From: Polyporus tsugae
Taxonomy: Eukaryota > Basidiomycota > Agaricomycetes > Polyporales > Polyporaceae
Direction of reading: 5' to 3'
DNA: 64,000 nt
NCBI GenBank assembly: GCA_024305745.1
Contig: JAHRBS010000007.1
Span: forward strand, 992,001 to 1,056,000
Numbering within the stretch: position 1 is the stretch's first letter; the number at the start of each line of letters is the position of its first letter. The translations under genes were made by a program, and so were the position numbers. The notes below the pieces were generated by a model, which saw nothing but the letters and a program-made list of their open reading frames with translations, was not told where the DNA came from and made no database searches. This document shows positions 1 through 11,475 of this stretch, piece after piece.

Positions 1-502
1 GAACGGGATTGGCTTGGGTAATGATAGCGCCTTGTTGACGAGCTGAGAGAGCTGGTAGCGCTTCCAAGTTGCTGGGATCATGAATTTTTGCGACGGCAGG
101 GGGTAGGGTGTTTGTGTGGTGAAGACCACTGGGTGGGTGAGCTCTGAAGTCGATGCTGACGCCATGCCTGGGCTATACGCAGAGGGTTTGCAGGACTGTA
201 TTGCCCAAAGAGAGCTCGAGAAATGCCAGAGAAAACAACGAAGCGGTGAGCACGAGCAGAGCAGGGAGCCCTTCTGCTGCGAGCGAAGCTCAGGCTGGTG
301 ATGAATATTTTGTCACTGTCACGCGCGTCGTCACACATCGGCGCGCGTCGTCACGGGGGGCCGCGATCACGCGCTTCGGTCCCCGGGCTCTCTTTCACCG
401 CCGCACGACCGGTTATATGCTCAGCATGATGCCCCGCATCCCGCGACATACCCCTCTCTCCCACCACCATTGGATCTGAGCACAGACCATCCCTGAAACA
501 AC
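1..502. other. Unassigned left edge and upstream region of the hydratase gene
   Basis: No convincing gene was found here. Short open frames exist on both strands but none matches a family I recognise or has good splice structure. The last ~100 bases are presumably the promoter and 5' leader of the hydratase gene starting at 503. Confidence 0.4.
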
Positions 503-1963
503 ATGTCGCAGCAGTATGACCTTGGCTCAGCCGTTGGCTACCAGGACGAGGACCAGCCAGTACGTAACCTATGTCCAGTGGAAGTCCATGCCCCCAGTTC
601 AAGTCTCGTCGACAGGTGTCCTGGAACCAGAGGGACCTCCTCATCTATGGTGTCGGTATAGGAGCGAAACATAATGATTTTGCCATCATCAACGGTGCGT
701 TTGGATAGCTGTCTTCGTTACTTCCACGTATTTATCCTTGCCCTCGAATGTCGCGTAGAGTTGGGTATGCGTTCTTCCATTCAACATCTGCAGCGCGATC
801 CTCATACCCTCATACAGACAAGTCATGGTCCCCCTTCCCCACCTACCCCGTCGTGCTCCCATTCAAAGGTGAGTCTCTCCGTTCATCGCAACCACCAAGG
901 CCACCTCTCATGTTCCCACACCCCCTCCCATTCTCCAGGCACGAGCCAGGACGTCGTCAACTTCCGTCAACTGATGACCGGCGGTAAGCGTGCTCCCGGT
1001 CTCCCAAAGTTTGACCCCAACCGCGGTGTAAGTCGCCTGCGCTTTCTCTGTCGCGGAGAGGTGGACTAGCTCTAAGCTGACCTGCTCGTGTGACAGTTGC
1101 ACGGCAGCCAGTCGATTGAAATCCTCAAGCCTCTTCCCGCAGTAAGCGGCCCTGGTTGGCAGGTCAAAAAGCGGATTGTTGCCGTGAGCGAGAATAGTAG
1201 GCCCCCATTGTTTTTGCTTGGCGAGCCTTTCCTGATGACTGCTATGTCACTAGAGTCCGGTATCATCCTCGAAAACGAGTCCACCCTCGTTGATCCTCAG
1301 GGCACACCCTATGCTAGGCTTTATGTAAGTCATCTGTACGCCGCCATATCCTCGATCCCGACAAACATACTGACATGTCGTGCTACAGAGCGGCTCCTTC
1401 AACCTGGGTGCGAAAGCGAATGGCACCAACTATTCCAAGCGCACCGCTGGCCCGCCACAAGCGAAGCAGCCTCCCAAGGACCGCAAGCCCGATTGGGTCG
1501 TTCGCGACCAAACCACAGTCGAGCAGGCGGTCGCCTACCGCCTCAGCGGCGACTACAACGAGCTCCATATCAGTGCGTCTCCTTCCCTCTGCGTATACCC
1601 TGAACCACCATAACGCCCACCTTACCTCCCCCGCACATAGACCCAGCGATCGGCCAGGCCGCCGGTTTCGGTGGGGTCATCCTGCATGGGCTCGCGACGT
1701 TCGGCTTCGCCGCGCGCGCGATCGTGTCCGCCGTCGGGGGCGGCGACCCGTCGTCCCTCCGCCTCTTCGGTGTCCGTTTCACGGCTCCGGTGAAGCCTGG
1801 GGACGCGCTCGAGACGTCCGTCTGGGAGATCGGGCCGGCGAGCGCCCCGGGGCACGAGGGCGAGACGGAGGTCGCGTTTGTCACGAAAAACGTCGCGACG
1901 GGCAAGGTGTGCTTGGGCGCGGGCGTCGCATACGTGAAGAAGGCGGAGAAGAGCAAGCTCTGA
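503..1963 (+). CDS. Peroxisomal MaoC-type enoyl-CoA hydratase 2 (hot-dog fold)
   Basis: Predicted to hydrate trans-2-enoyl-CoA to (R)-3-hydroxyacyl-CoA in peroxisomal beta-oxidation, matching the hydratase part of multifunctional enzyme type 2 as a stand-alone protein. About seven exons are visible; exon 1 is 503-559 and exon 2 starts at 616. The N-terminal half carries the substrate-side hot-dog segment (SWSPFPTYPVVLPFKG, then GTSQDVVNF). The C-terminal half has the hydratase-2 signature YRLSGDYNELHIDP followed by GFGGVILHGLATFG, keeping the D, N and H expected for catalysis. The protein ends in SKL, a canonical type 1 peroxisomal signal. The start was chosen because it opens a frame that splices cleanly into the conserved WNQRDLLIYGVGIGAK segment. 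The exon edges around 694-830 are uncertain. Confidence 0.9.
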
Positions 1964-2280
1964 CTGTGGGGATGGGAATCGACTTGGAGGGCGGATGCCT
2001 GGCAGTGCACTGTAATAGTAAGGAATATTGACCTATGTGTGGCCTTCTTTCCGTCGCCCGAGAGTCTTGACCAGAATTCTCGATGAGCAGGAATGTTTGA
2101 CCAAGCTTACTCGAGATAGCCTCATGGTTAGCGTTGTTTACAACAGCAGGTGCAATGCTATTCCATGTCATCGATGATGTCATTGTAAGCATTCCTAGCA
2201 TGATTGCGCAAGTCCGCGTTTCTTTACGACGTCGAACTTCCTCCTCTTGCTGCGGTACTCGCCCGCGATCGTTGCGCAAC
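1964..2280. other. Intergenic region between hydratase and first MYND gene
   Basis: About 317 bases without a supported gene. It should hold the hydratase terminator and the promoter of the MYND gene at 2281; I see no distinct motif. Confidence 0.4.
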
Positions 2281-3386
2281 ATGAGCTTCTCCAAATTCCC
2301 TATGCCTCCTGGCTTCGACGACGCTATCCTACTCCCCGTCACACTTTGCGACTACTGTCACGAATCCAAATGGGGCGATAACAAACCGAAGCGTTGCACA
2401 GGATGCGGAAAAGCCGTATATTGCAACAAGGAATGTCAGAAGGCGGCATGGCCGAGGCACAGGTGAGTCTTCAGACAGAGCTATCGTTCGTATCTCATCT
2501 CTTTCCTCCCCTGGCTAGGGCCGTTTGCCGCTCAGCTCAGCATACTCCCCTAGGGAAACTGAGAGAACTTGACACTATTGGCTACGGGTCGCCCATGGCG
2601 CTCACCTCTGCTCTTATGGAGTGGAACCATTTCCACCAGTGGGCGTTGGGCACCCTGGTAGATGCCGTTATCTACCTGAATGGTGGTATCGACGCTGTCA
2701 TGTCTTCACACCCACCCCAAGCGCTCTTGATTTACCTCAAACCGACACACAGCATCGAAGCCGGTGGAAATCCCGCGGACGCCTTCGAGGTGGCGGAGCC
2801 ATCCCTCGTGAAGATGGGCGAGCATCCGCTTCTGCGTGACAAGGCGAGCGAGGATCTGAGGGCGCAATGCAAACTCCTCGAACAGATGATGCGAGTAGAC
2901 GGACACTTCGATGACCCGACCTTCGTCGGGATCCTCCCTGGGGCATACGCCATCACGGGCACGAGGAACTTTTCGTACCAGAAGTTCCCCGTCTATCGCC
3001 TCCCCGTGCGGCACGTCAAGGACGACCCCCGAGACGAGCGCACACGTGCGGCCGTCCAGTCGCTGGCGGATATGTTGCTGGCAGCGATGACCACCGGCGT
3101 CGTGTTCAAACGATCGGGGAACAGGGTGCAGGAGGAGCCGGACATCGGCCGGGTCGTGCGGGTGAAGAAGGCGTGGAAGTGGGAGCAGCGGCCAGCCGAC
3201 TGGGATAGGTTCAACGCTGTCGTCGGTCGTGAACTGGCGGGGGGTTCGGGCTTGACCCCCAGGAAACTCTTGACGCTTTTCGATCATCGCTGTTCGGGGG
3301 AGAGGTTGAGGGTAAGTACCTCGTATTTCAGGTCCAACGTTACGAGTGACTTACTTGTCTGTGTTCAGACTATGCAGCCGATTTGA
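2281..3386 (+). CDS. MYND zinc-finger protein, paralogue 1
   Basis: Three exons (2281-2462, 2519-3311, 3369-3386) give 330 residues. The N-terminus has a complete MYND finger: CDYC, then RCTGC, YCNKEC and H-x3-C, the last Cys (RAVC) lying just across intron 1, which splits the Arg codon after the His in phase 2. MYND fingers usually bind proline-rich partner peptides. The rest is a ~250-residue domain shared by all copies in this window; here it includes WNHFHQW, GGIDAV and a C-terminal VVRVKKAWKWEQ...DW segment. The function of this body is unknown to me. This copy and the one at 63510 form a subgroup (HQW...GGIDA). The + strand neighbour at 3810 is another paralogue. Confidence 0.85.
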
Positions 3387-3809
3387 CTTTCGCCTGCGTG
3401 GTCCCCGGTTCGTGTTCGTCGTTCTCCCAAGTCCCAACGAGTTTCTTCTTGGGCGGTGTACATTTCTGCTCTCCGATGTCAATCTTGAAGCTCCGAGAAT
3501 CAAGTTAAATCTTCCACACGCAGGCTGTCTTCATGGAGCTTCTTGCGTGGCGGATAGCTCATTCAGCATTCGGAGAAGTTTTTTCTTATCGCCGCGCGTT
3601 TGAGTGGAGTTATTATCTGCCGTAATAGTGCTGTTGAATCCGGTTCAATTGTTAAAGTTGGAGAACAATAATCGGAGATAGTAAGTAGATGTAGTCGTGG
3701 GAATAGATGCATCTTTGTATGTAAGCGATCGCTCAGAGGTCATTCATGAGGCCACCATGACATCGATTTATATGTTGCGGTTTACCCAGCTTCACCCCGA
3801 ACCACCGAC
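3387..3809. other. Intergenic region between MYND paralogues 1 and 2
   Basis: About 420 bases with no gene call. It is AT-richer than the flanking exons and is presumably terminator plus promoter. Confidence 0.4.
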
Positions 3810-4806
3810 ATGACTGACACTCCGGGCGATACCTCATTTTTTCTTCCCGACGACCTTTCACGCTGTCACCACTGTGGAGGAGGAGATAGGAAGAGCAAGC
3901 TCAAGCGATGTGGAGGATGTAACACAGTCATGTATTGCAGCAAGGAGTGTCAGAAGGACGCATGGCGAACACACAAGTGAGTCACCCTAGTTCCTTGGAT
4001 CTGCCAACGAATTCATCCTTTGTCGTCCCATAAGAGTGGGATGTCGCCAGCAGGGCCAGATGCTCAACACGCCCGAGGGACGCCGCCTGAAGGTCCTACA
4101 GTCTATCGGCTTCCCCACCGCCGTCTCCTTCGCGCACGCCCTGAAAGACTGGGCCGAAACCCACCGGTGGTCGTTCACAACCATGACGAAGGCCACCGTC
4201 CTGCTCGAGGGCGGCCCCGAAAGGTTCTGCCTCGACTCCCCCACCCCCTACTTCATGTCGTACACCGTCACCTCCAACAAGGCGCACGACGGCTGCCCTG
4301 CCACCACCTTCCGCCTCGACTCGGTCGCCGTCATCACGCCCGAGGACTACCAGAACGGAAATTCCGTGCTGCTCCGCGCGTGGGAGGACGCAGAGCCCGG
4401 GCGGATGGCCATGGACCGAAGCTTCCGGCAAGATAACGACCCCGCGTTCGCCGGCGTCGTCTCCGTGGTTTACATCCTCAAGGACACAGGCATGGTCGTG
4501 CACAACCAGCACCCCGTGTACCGAGCACGACGAGGTCCTTTGGACGAGCAGACGAAGACGATGGTGTTGGACCTCATGGGGTTGTGCAAGGGCAGCGTCA
4601 ACGCGGGCGTGTCGCTGCGCACGCCGAACGACTACGTGCATACGCCGACGCCGGGGCTAATGGTGCGCGCGAAGAAGACGTGGGCGTGGCAGCCGTTGTT
4701 CGACGGCCCGGATTTGTGGAACTCGCTGGCGAGCACCCTTCCTTTCTACGTCGTGAAGTCAGGGATGCTCCCGAAGGACTTGTTCGAACGGTTTGCGAGG
4801 CTCTGA
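3810..4806 (+). CDS. MYND zinc-finger protein, paralogue 2
   Basis: Two exons (3810-3976 and 4035-4806) encode 312 residues. The finger reads CHHC...RCGGC...YCSKEC...H-x3-C; the intron splits the Lys codon after the His in phase 2, and the final Cys (KVGC) is in exon 2. Conserved body features are a KDWAETHRW segment, a LLEGG turn, N-A-G-V-S-L-R and the C-terminal MVRAKKTWAWQP motif. It sits 423 bp downstream of paralogue 1 in the same orientation, suggesting an old tandem duplication, but the two bodies have diverged strongly. The finger points to protein-protein interaction; no SET domain or other enzymatic domain is present. Confidence 0.85.
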
Positions 4807-6217
4807 CGTGCGCTATAACTTATCGGTGCGTCCTTAACTTTTGCCGTGATCAGCAGAAGCATCATTAATGACACATCGTTGACGGCCCAGCTTAAGGCAT
4901 GTCTGTAGGACGGCTTGTTGTACGATTAGCATCGGTTTGCTGTATCGATAACGTTTGCATGGACCGGCAGCTACGGTATGTAGGATTGAGTGTAGGATTA
5001 TAGACCGAGGATCAATCTACCCCCCACACCCTTTGCAACGCCGGATCTTCCGAAGCGTGAGGATCAGTCACCCCTGCGCACAGCTCCGTCCGCTCTGCAA
5101 TGCGAAATAGCAGACTAAGGCTATGCCCGAAAAAGATCCTAGCCGTTAGGTGCGCGTTCACTTAGGACCATGCGGGTGGGCTGCCCTTTCGGACCATCCA
5201 GTTTGTCTGCGTTTCTCATCCTATTCCAATCCACCATTCCAGGCAGTCATCTCCGGTATCCCTATGATACTGTATGTATGGAGGCAATTTCGTGTCCTAT
5301 CGTAGAGATACTTAGTTACGCTATCGCGATAAAGTGAGCATCTATTGTTCGCTTTCATAATCATCCAAGACTAACATCCATATCCCTCGACCACTTGAAC
5401 CCAGTCGCGCATCTCCATTCGAAGCTGGCAGATAAGCCTGAGCATGCGGTCGGCAGTTATCCCTTCGTTCTGAGCGTAGCCATAATCTCGGTGACTCCGC
5501 CACCCCCCATCCTCACGGGTATTCGTCCCAATCGATGAATACAGCCCTGCCCCTGGTACAGTCGACCCTCTCATTCTCATACGTAGTTACACCATGTATC
5601 TAATGCCTACCATGAGGCACGGCCTCGCAGGGCAATAAACGGGATCAAGAAAGAAAGAATACAGCCCTACAAATACACCTTACGTCCACCTTCGCGAACT
5701 CCTGCGAGGTAGCGCGACGTGCCTATCGACGTTCTGGCGTCGACGCAGCGAAATGGGGAACTGAGGTTGATGCTGCCCATGCAGGGAAGACGTGATGTCC
5801 TCGAACCCAGCGCGTGAGTCCCGGCCATCGTTTTCTGGAATGGGTGCTAGGGTGTGGAACTAATGCGTGGTCGACACGACGCTGACTCCTCGTGCGAAGC
5901 CGGAGACTTTGGGAGGTCCTACAGGTCCCGTGGTACTTCCTGATACGGGTATCAGTTTGCTGCTCAGCTTCCAGCGGGCCCGGGCGAGCGATTGTGCTCG
6001 TTCATATGGATACAGCGAAAACCTGGGGGCGGAGGGTTCATCCAGAAGAGCGGGGTAGTGAGAAGCGCGAACGTGGAGTCCAGGATCTTGGGCCGCATTG
6101 TGTGGTCGGATTTGAAGCTTTGAAGGCCCAACCGTTAACGAAAGGTGTTCACTTGGTTTTGTTGGCCTCCGTCCCTAGGTTGGGACATTGCTTTACGGCC
6201 GGAGTTGTGCCCGATAG
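4807..6217. other. Long intergenic region, no supported gene
   Basis: About 1.4 kb between convergent MYND copies. Short open frames occur (for example 5371-5580 on the minus strand) but show no family motif, no ordered splicing and no continuity with neighbours. The right end contains the unusually extended tail of the dead MYND copy. Confidence 0.4.
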
Positions 6218-7438
6218 TCATAGGATTTGACTCGTTGGGAAGCCTTGGAGAAGCCAATGGCTTCCGAAGTACTTCGGACGTAAGACGAACTTGGGCTTGA
6301 TTATGTGGTCGTAATGACCCGCAGTACACACTTGCTCCAGGGTTCTCTGCGCCGCTAAGAAAAGCACAGGTATCGGGAATACAGACTTGAGCCGCGACAA
6401 CGCGTCTTTCAACAAATCCACCTCCCTGCACGTGTGCCCACCCTTCAGGAACGCCTCCCAATCGGAAAACGAAGCCTCCCAAACCCAAGCCTTACCCTTC
6501 CGCACGTAACGGCCCGGGAGTGGTTCCTTCCCCCAATCGTCCTCAGGGCATTGGAGGGCCATGTCAGCGTTGATGCTCGCCTTCGTCAACGTGATGATAT
6601 CATCGGCAAGCGAACGCTTAATTGAACGTACGACGCTGAGATTCTCCCTCGATTGCGAAAGCTTTACGAGGGGTGAGTGCGAGTCGGGGTGGAACCGGGG
6701 GTAGTAGGAGGACAGGGAGATATTGATTGGGCGCACGTGGAAGAGGAGCATGCCAAGGCCCTTGAACAGAGGGTTCTCTCCGTGACGCTTGAGTACGTCC
6801 CGTCGTAGTGGAGCGCTGCTATCCCATAGGTCGGCACGAACAGATAACTCGGTGTCGCGCTGGAGCTCGTCAAGGCTCATCCAGCTGTGGCCGCACATGA
6901 CGAAACGGCATGCCGGGTTGAGCGTCCGAGAGTCTGTCGCGCACTCGAGGGTAATTTTGAGATTCTTCGTTGGGCTGTTCGTATGAATCGTATCGTCGGC
7001 GATGCCTTCCTCTGACGCAATCAACGCCCTCGAGAACAGTTGGAACGCCCAAGTTGGCCTCGATGAATTCCGAGAGTCCCTGAAAGAAATCGGCGGTGTC
7101 CTTGTATCCGTAGCGGCGTGCCATGAATTGCTGGAATTCCGAACCCATGTTCTTGGCGTAGTTCGTCCTGAGCGTGCATATCTGCCTGGTGGTAGTTACA
7201 GAAGTTAGTCGGTCTTCACGAAGTGCCAGCGGCCTCATGGGAGTCAAGGCGGAACGGTAGTATGCTCCTAACGCACTTGTGCTTCGGTCACGCCGCTTTC
7301 TGGCACTGTTTGCTACATGGCGCATCCAGTGCACCTCTTCAATTGGATGTCCCTCCCTCGTGGTCTTCTGCAGTGGCAGCAGGCACGGGAATGTAAGGGT
7401 CGAGGAAGAGGTAGGTCCGAGGGTTGGGATGATGGCAT
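6218..7438 (-). pseudogene. MYND zinc-finger gene, paralogue 3, disabled
   Basis: Start codon at 7438 and a family-type first intron, with the last finger residue in a second exon (KQIC). At least three lesions are seen. In the finger, the codons expected after GCAM (Tyr-Cys) have lost about 4 bp near 7310, shifting frame. The Trp of the QKAAWP segment has become TGA. In exon 2, a further frameshift (loss of 2 or gain of 1 nt) near 7050 separates the FIEAN segment from the in-register W-A-F...A-L-I-A-S-E-E-G continuation. The C-terminal family motif (GRYVRKGKAWVWEASFSDW) survives. The frame then continues about 35 residues past the usual family stop. An alternatively spliced, finger-less product cannot be excluded. 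Confidence 0.8.
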
Positions 7439-8128
7439 TGCTAGAACAATGCGAGTCAGGATGGGTCGAGAAGGACGAGAGCAACATGACATGTCGCGCC
7501 ACCGCTGAGCAGCCACTCTAATGCAAAGATCTGGGATCTCAACAAGGACGTCGGGCGCCTATAACCCACGTCGATGGGCCGGTTTTCACATCGTCAGTGT
7601 AATGCCTGTTGACAATGTAGATCCCCGCTGGTTTATAGCTCACCCACTGCAGATAGTAGGATTTCAATGTGGTGATATCACAGGATATGGCCTCGGTCGA
7701 CCATCGCAGTCACGGTGTCTTTCGGGTTTCTTGACCGCACAACGGATCGTTTAGGTACTTCCCTCTACAGCGGGTTTCAAGCTTGGACATACCTTCGTAC
7801 ACCTCCTGACCAGAACGCAAGGGGCGGTCGCGATCGGGCGGACAACACAGTACTCCGAGCCCCAAGTTTGTGTACCGGGGCGTCTCGGAATCATGGAAGC
7901 GCCCATCCCTGCGGTTCCGGTGCACCCGAAGCTGGGCGACCCGGGTTTCGGATGCGGTTTGGCAGGTCGTCAATGTTCCCAGCTCCGGTCATGGTCGGGT
8001 AGAGCTCCAAGATCGTGTCGGACGGAGAATGCTACGAGAAAGCATTCTATGTTCGCGCGTTCTCGGAGAGCCCGTCAACTCATGCTCCCCGTGAACGCCG
8101 TCCTCGCGGGAGATTGGAGACCAGGTCC
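7439..8128. other. Intergenic region upstream of formate dehydrogenase
   Basis: About 700 bases shared by the 5' side of the dead MYND copy and the formate dehydrogenase promoter. No gene is supported. Confidence 0.4.
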
Positions 8129-8136
8129 TATAAAAG
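8129..8136 (+). promoter_or_regulatory. TATA box of formate dehydrogenase
   Basis: TATAAAAG lies 101 bases before the ATG at 8237 (to the last base of the box), a typical distance for a short 5' leader and for a highly expressed metabolic gene. Confidence 0.6.
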
Positions 8137-8236
8137 TCTGGCCAAAGATGGCTGTCGACGTCCAACAAACAAATCCTCCATCCTCACAGTCACCACCACC
8201 TCTCGACTCCTCTTGTACTTGCATACATTGATCAAC

Positions 8237-9699
8237 ATGTCTTTCCTCAACGCCTCCACCACTGCCCTCAAGCGCGGGATTGCTTCCACCGCCGCCAGGG
8301 CTCATGCTCCTCACCGTGGCGTGAAGGTAAGTAGCTGGCCAAAATGTGATCGGGACGGCTTCTAACATCGATAACTCTTTAGGTCCTCGCTGTTCTTTAC
8401 AAAGGTGGCGAGGCGGCCAAGCAAGAGCCCCGCCTTCTCGGTACCATTGAGAACCAGCTCGGTATCCGCGAGTGGCTCGAGTCCCAAGGCCATGAGTACA
8501 TCGTGCGCCCTCTTCACGCCGCCGCCGTCCATGCCATGTCATGCACTCATGCTCGTCCCCTCACTAGGTCACCGACGACAAGGAAGGCCCGAACAGTGTC
8601 TTCCAGCAGCACATCAAGGACGCCGAGGTCCTCATTACCACGCCCTTCCATCCCGGCTACCTCACCCGCGAGCTCGTCGAGAAGGCCAAGAACCTCAAGG
8701 TCTGCGTCACTGCCGGCGTCGGCTCCGACCACATCGATCTCAACGCCGCGGTCGAGAAGGACATCCAGGTCCTCGAGGTGACGGGCTCGAACGTTGTCTC
8801 CGTCGCGGAGCACGTCATCATGAACATCCTCCTGCTCGTCCGCAACTTCGTGCCCGCGCATGAGATGATCGAGCGCGGCGAGTGGCAGGTGTCGGACGTC
8901 GCGCGCAACGCGTTCGACCTCGAGGGCAAGGTCATCGGAACGCTCGGGGCGGGCCGCATTGGGTACCGTGTGCTGGAGCGTCTCCGGCCGTTCAACCCCA
9001 AGGAGCTGTTGTACTACGACTACAGCCCTCTCCCTACCGGTAAGTTCACACTCGCCGATCTGACTCGATCTGTATTGACCGACCCCATACGCTTGTTCAG
9101 ATGCTGCGGCCAAGGTCGGTGCACGCCGCGTTGAAGACCTGAAGGACTTCGTGTCTCAGGTAGGCTATTAACCCCTTGAGAGCTTCTTCCTGCATATCTG
9201 ACCCCTCGCTCAGTGCGACATCGTCACGATCAACGCGCCCCTCCACGAGGGCACCAAGGGCCTCATCAACGCCGACCTCCTCAAGCACTTCAAGAAGGGC
9301 GCCTGGATCGTCAACACCGCGCGCGGCGCGATCTGCAACACCGCGGACGTCGCCGCGGCGCTCAAGTCCGGGCAGCTCAACGGCTACGCCGGCGACGTCT
9401 GGAACGTCCAGCCCGCGCCCAAGGACCACCCCTGGCGGTACATGAAGAACCCGCTGGGCGGCGGGAACGGCATGGTGCCCCACTACTCGGGCACGACGCT
9501 CGACGCGCAGGCGCGCTACGCCGCGGGCACGAAGCAGATCCTCGAGAACTACTTCGCGGGCAAGGCGCAGGAGCCCGCGAACATCATCGTCGGCGTCGGT
9601 GAGTGGTTTTGCTTGTTTCATGGGTTTGTCGACTTGGAAGACTGACGCGCGGACTGCGTTGCAGGCAAGTACGAGACCAAGTCGTACGGCCAGCGGTAG
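8237..9699 (+). CDS. fdh: NAD-dependent formate dehydrogenase
   Basis: Oxidises formate to CO2 with reduction of NAD+. In wood-decay basidiomycetes it is linked to oxalate and formate metabolism. Six exons (8237-8326, 8383-8502, 8568-9039, 9101-9159, 9214-9598, 9665-9699) encode 386 residues. Visible motifs are PFHPGYL near the active site, [11 protein letters not shown], the Rossmann loop [13 protein letters not shown], the catalytic-Arg segment NTARGAI, and VPHYSGTT containing the catalytic His. The first ~28 residues are rich in Ala, Arg, Ser and Thr without acids and look like a mitochondrial presequence. All six exons have GT-AG borders. The gene is intact and convergent with the MYND gene ending at 10055. 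Confidence 0.97.
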
Positions 9700-10054
9700 A
9701 GGTTCTTGATCCGCACACTTCCCCTCCCAAGCTGCTATTATCGTGTACTCTGTAGACTATTGTACTCGTCTCGATGGAGCCGTAATCTCACCTTTTTTGC
9801 ATGCACAACTCAACGAACGCAGGCAACGGCTAAAAGCGCAAAGGGTAGGATCTGCTCTGAACTGGGGGAACGTGGCCTAAGAGTTGTTCAAGAACCAGCG
9901 CATATACTGGACTTGGGGAAATATTGTACAGTGGACGGCAGATTGGCGCAATACGATTAAGCAGGCTAATTGTTTGGGTAATAGTGGACTGCGAAGGGGA
10001 AAGTGTATGTTAGCGGTGAGCTTCATCTTCGAGCAGGATCGTATCACATACGTC
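9700..10054. other. Convergent 3' intergenic region
   Basis: About 355 bases between the ends of formate dehydrogenase and MYND paralogue 4. No gene is supported; it should contain both polyadenylation regions. Confidence 0.4.
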
Positions 10055-11179
10055 TTAAAGAGCTTCTATCATCACCAGCAATTGGGGAATTGTCGCCTCG
10101 GACTTCAAGGACGATACGAGACGCTTCAACTTGAACGAGTCGAAACCGGAAGGGTTATATTTGCCTTCCAGATATCCTTCCCAGTCAGGGAACGCAGGCT
10201 CCCATGCCCACCTCTTGTTCGATCGGACGAAATTTCCCGGTAGCGCGATGTGCGTATTGTTGGGATCGACGAGACGGAAGGCCAGGCCGGCGTTCATGCA
10301 CCCCTCGGACAACTTGACCGCATCGTCGATCGCGATGCGCATGTCCTCCACGTCGAAGTCCGTCTCCATGATGATCGAATGGGGGTGGCGCTGGGGGAAG
10401 AAGGACAGCGTGGAGATGATGGTGCCGACGACCTCGAACCGGACCGGCAGCAGCCCCGCAAACAGAGCGCTGTCGCCGAATTGCTCCCTCTTGCGCTGCT
10501 GCGCGGGTAGGGTGTTGTTCCAGTTGTCCAGATCGATCTGCGAGCCGCTCTTGTACCGCTCGAGGGTGATCCAGTCGTGCCCGATCATCCTGAAGCCGCA
10601 CCCGGGAGGGAGGCCCCGCGCCCCGGGAAGGCAGAGGAGGCTGATGACGAGCACCTTGGGCGGATTTTGGGTGAACTGGATGCCGCCGTCCCTGAAGCCG
10701 CCCTCGCGCAGAGCTTGGGCCTTTGCATACGTGTCCACGGCCCAATGGTTGGTGTCAATCCAGTCGTTGAGTGCGTCGGAGAACTCGGTGGCGTCTTTGA
10801 ACCCAAGGACACGCGCCTCGTTGTCGAGCCGATCCTTGCCCCAGTTCTCGCGGTTCCGTCGCGCGATGTATTTGCACATCTCCCTAGTATAAATTAGGTA
10901 GTCAGTTATTCCCTGGTCTTCGTGTCAAAGTGTCATTCAGCCACGAAAAGAATGCTACGTGGCATGCGCTGGTCCATGCGATCGCGAGAGGCAGGACATG
11001 ACGTACTTGTGTTGAGGCCACGCAGCCTTTTGGCATTCCTTGCTGCAGTACATGGCAGAGGCGCATCCTGCGCATCTCTTCAGCTGGACATTCTCTTCCT
11101 GTGGCTTGAAACAGCTGCAGCATTTGCGCAGTACTACCAGGGATGCAGGTGAACATTTGGGTGTCTCTGAGTCAGACAT
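10055..11179 (-). CDS. MYND zinc-finger protein, paralogue 4
   Basis: Two exons (11179-11007 and 10883-10055) encode 333 residues. The finger reads CCSC...RCAGC...YCSKEC...H-x3-C, with the phase-2 intron after the His and the final Cys (KEMC) in exon 2. That intron is 123 nt, about twice as long as in the other copies. Body features are a LNDWIDTNHW segment, ALREGG, a CGFRMIGHDW strand, NAGLAFRL and the family C-terminal motif FVRSNKRWAWEPAFPDW. There are no lesions. It is the closest intact relative, in layout and sequence, of the dead copy at 6218-7438. Confidence 0.88.
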
Positions 11180-11475
11180 GCGAGACTATCGTTCATATGA
11201 GGCTCGCGATCCCAGAGTGGGTGCGCGCACTCAAAATTTGGGGCTGAGGGTGAGGGTGACGCGAAGGGGCAGGTCGGTATGTTGCTGTTGCGGTCAGGCT
11301 GCGGGGGCAACTCAGGTCGGGAGCGTCTAATTATGGTGAAAGCTTGAAGCTTTGAAGGCTGCACGTTGTGCCTCGCCGCCGTACAGGATCATCTACAGCT
11401 TACGAAAGTAGGCCCTGATGTACAATACAATCAACGTCCGTTACAACATAACATTATAATGTCCGCGAGGTATTC

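Noticed and set aside
4807..6217. Possible CRISPR, rRNA or tRNA features here and elsewhere
   Set aside because: No regularly spaced repeats and no tRNA box pattern were seen; the organism is eukaryotic.
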